The position numbers were made by a program, and so were the translations under genes. Below are positions 5,791-6,740 of a DNA stretch of 6,740 nucleotides, in pieces (the stretch's first letter is position 1; every line of letters starts with the position of its first letter). The stretch lies in the NCBI GenBank assembly GCA_007125475.1, contig SLDB01000036.1, forward strand, positions 1 to 6,740, in the 5' to 3' direction. This DNA is from Nitriliruptoraceae bacterium. GTDB taxonomy: Bacteria; Actinomycetota; Nitriliruptoria; Nitriliruptorales; Nitriliruptoraceae. Under the pieces are notes generated by a model. The model had not been told where the DNA came from, ran no database searches, and saw nothing but the letters and a program-made list of their open reading frames with translations.

Positions 5791-6405
5791 ATGCCACTTG
5801 GAACGACGACCGGGATCGAACCGGCCGAGACCACCGACGTGCCGATGCTCGCCAGCGTGCTGGCACACGCCTTCCAGGACGACCCCGTCTTCGCCTGGTG
5901 CATCCCCGACCCCACGCGGCGCCGCGCGCGGCTTCCGGGCGTGTACGCGGCATTCGCCGAGGTGTTCCTCCCACACGAGGAGACCTACGTCACCTCCGAC
6001 GGCGTCGGGGCGGCGATGTGGGCACCGGCGGGGGTGGACCCCTTCGACGGCGAACGGGGCGAGCGGTTCACCCGACGCCTCGCCGAGATCCTCGACCCCG
6101 ACGACGTCGGACGATGCGGCGAGGTCGCGGCGACGTTCGCCGAGCACCACCCGCCACAACCCTGGATGTACCTGCAGTTGATCGGCGTCCTCCCCGAGGA
6201 ACAGGGGCGAGGACGTGGCAGCCACCTCCTGGAACCCGTACTGCGCCGCTGCGATGCGGCCGGCACACCCGCCTACCTCGAGGCATCGACACCCGGCAAC
6301 CGCCGCCTCTACGCGCGTCACGGCTTCGTCACCACCGACGAGATCACCCTGCCGGACGGCGGCCCGAAGGTGTGGCCGATGTGGCGTGAACCCGCCGGGC
6401 GCTAG
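5791..6405 (+). CDS. GNAT-family N-acetyltransferase
   Basis: The 204-residue product has a GNAT fold. Motif A is QLIGVLPEEQGRGRG at 129-143, with the Q-x-x-G-x-G/A-type acetyl-CoA pyrophosphate loop at 138-143. The following helix is SHLLEPVLRRCDAAG, and the C-terminal strand and helix (AYLEASTPGNRRLYARHGF at 161-179) are the usual motif B with the conserved Asn and Tyr. The N-terminal half (about 10-60) carries FQDDPVFAWCIPD, common in acetyltransferases that act on small molecules or drugs. ATG 5791 has AGGAG six bases upstream; an upstream in-frame GTG at 5704 lies inside the predicted operator and is less likely. It transfers an acetyl group from acetyl-CoA to an amine; the substrate is not evident. 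The divergent TetR gene suggests it is induced by a small ligand, possibly a toxic one. Confidence -1.
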   Translation: MPLGTTTGIEPAETTDVPMLASVLAHAFQDDPVFAWCIPDPTRRRARLPGVYAAFAEVFLPHEETYVTSDGVGAAMWAPAGVDPFDGERGERFTRRLAEILDPDDVGRCGEVAATFAEHHPPQPWMYLQLIGVLPEEQGRGRGSHLLEPVLRRCDAAGTPAYLEASTPGNRRLYARHGFVTTDEITLPDGGPKVWPMWREPAGR

Positions 6406-6420
6406 CCGCGCCGGTGACGG

Positions 6421-6439
6421 CCGCTGAGCATGGCAGCGG
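6421..6439. terminator. Small hairpin between convergent genes
   Basis: CCGCTG (6421-6426) and CAGCGG (6434-6439) can form a six-bp stem with a seven-base loop in the 63-base gap between the GNAT gene and the convergent 47-aa gene. It has no U-run; a weak terminator at best. I see nothing else in this gap. Confidence -1.
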
Positions 6440-6468
6440 GGCCGGGCGGCCGACGCCGGACCGAGGCC

Positions 6469-6612
6469 TCAGCCGGCCGGGTCCTCCGACGACGTCGAGG
6501 GCGTCGTCGCCTCCCCGGACTCCGTCGGCTCGTCGACTTCCTCGACGATCTCGACTCCGCAGCAGTCACTGCCCGATGAAGGCTTCGCGAGCTTCAGCAG
6601 CTTGTTCAACAT
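6469..6612 (-). CDS. Small 47-aa protein with CC motif and acidic tail
   Basis: The ATG at 6612 is preceded by AAGGAGGT, a near-ideal Shine-Dalgarno, which strongly supports translation. An in-frame ATG at 6630 would add six residues but would place that Shine-Dalgarno inside the coding region. The protein starts with a short basic amphipathic helix (MLNKLLKLAK). Next come a Ser/Gly hinge, the core SDCCGVEIVEEVDE (residues 15-28, Cys17 and Cys18) and a Glu/Ser/Thr-rich tail ending DPAG. There is no signal peptide or membrane span. I do not recognise a named family. The adjacent cysteines could bind a metal or act as a thiol pair, and the basic helix could touch a membrane or partner. The gene lies downstream of a gene for a hydrophobic protein on the same strand, possibly in one transcript. 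Confidence -1.
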   Translation of the reverse strand: MLNKLLKLAKPSSGSDCCGVEIVEEVDEPTESGEATTPSTSSEDPAG

Positions 6613-6640
6613 CCGGACCTCCTTGGTCATGTCGGTGTTC

Positions 6641-6674
6641 GTTCCCGGCCGGGCGTCATCGCCCGGTCGGGAAC
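6641..6674 (-). terminator. Strong 15-bp hairpin between two minus-strand genes
   Basis: Arms 6641-6655 and 6660-6674 pair over 15 bases with one G-U type mismatch, around the four-base loop TCAT. On the minus strand it begins 10 bases after the stop of the upstream gene and ends 28 bases before the ATG of the 47-aa protein. It could be an intrinsic terminator without a U-run, or a processing or stability element that separates the expression of the two genes. Confidence -1.
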
Positions 6675-6684
6675 CGTCGTTGCG

Positions 6685-6740
6685 TCAGGCGAGCAGGGCG
6701 ATCACGAAGCCCCCGGTGACCGCGACGGTCAGGATCGTGA
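6685..6740 (-). CDS. C-terminal end of a hydrophobic, probably membrane, protein (5' part outside window)
   Basis: Only the last 17 complete codons and the stop are present. They encode TILTVAVTGGFVIALLA, which looks like the final transmembrane helix of an integral membrane protein ending right at the membrane face. The frame is inferred from this composition and from its position upstream of the hairpin and the 47-aa gene. The family cannot be told from so little sequence. Confidence -1.
   Translation of the reverse strand, partial: TILTVAVTGGFVIALLA

Noticed and set aside
6469..6612. RiPP precursor peptide (for example mycofactocin-like)
   Set aside because: No modifying enzyme is nearby, the C-terminus lacks a known core, and the conserved-looking part is central rather than terminal.
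1..6740. tRNA, rRNA, CRISPR array, insertion sequence or transposase
   Set aside because: No cloverleaf, regularly spaced repeat array, terminal inverted repeats or transposase motif was found by eye on either strand.

Overview
The window is very GC-rich, with C or G at almost every third codon position, many GTG starts and 4-base ATGA/GTGA gene overlaps. Together with the LGFP cell-wall repeats in one product, this points to a high-GC actinobacterium. A mycolate-type or Pseudonocardia-like lineage is my guess from those repeats, not something the window proves.

Region 1 (1-3413, minus strand) reads as one tightly packed operon transcribed leftward from a recognisable promoter near 3469-3497. 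In order of transcription it holds: a MauE/DoxX-type redox membrane protein with a CxC motif; a membrane-anchored MauD-type thioredoxin-fold protein with a CSVC motif; a 25-codon hydrophobic micro-ORF; a cysteine-free polytopic membrane protein; a 158-aa soluble protein of unknown function; and an exported protein with 18 cysteines that resembles the methylamine dehydrogenase light chain (MauA) and runs directly into LGFP repeats before leaving the window. In methylotrophs MauD and MauE help form the disulfides of MauA. Here the same trio seems to serve a cell-envelope protein with no heavy chain in view and apparently without the second tryptophan needed for the TTQ cofactor. This is the most interesting part of the window.

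Region 2 (3414-4995, plus strand) is a 214-base divergent intergenic region followed by a stand-alone TrpB2-type tryptophan synthase beta chain. A 33-codon ORF with a good Shine-Dalgarno lies just upstream, and its stop overlaps a possible trpB2 start.

Region 3 (4996-6405) holds a TetR-family repressor (minus strand) convergent with trpB2 and divergent from a GNAT acetyltransferase (plus strand). The gap between repressor and acetyltransferase carries a long imperfect palindrome that is a good operator candidate.

Region 4 (6406-6740, minus strand) holds a 47-aa protein with adjacent cysteines and an acidic tail, behind a very strong ribosome binding site. Upstream of it are a 15-bp hairpin and the last 17 complete codons of a hydrophobic protein cut by the window edge.
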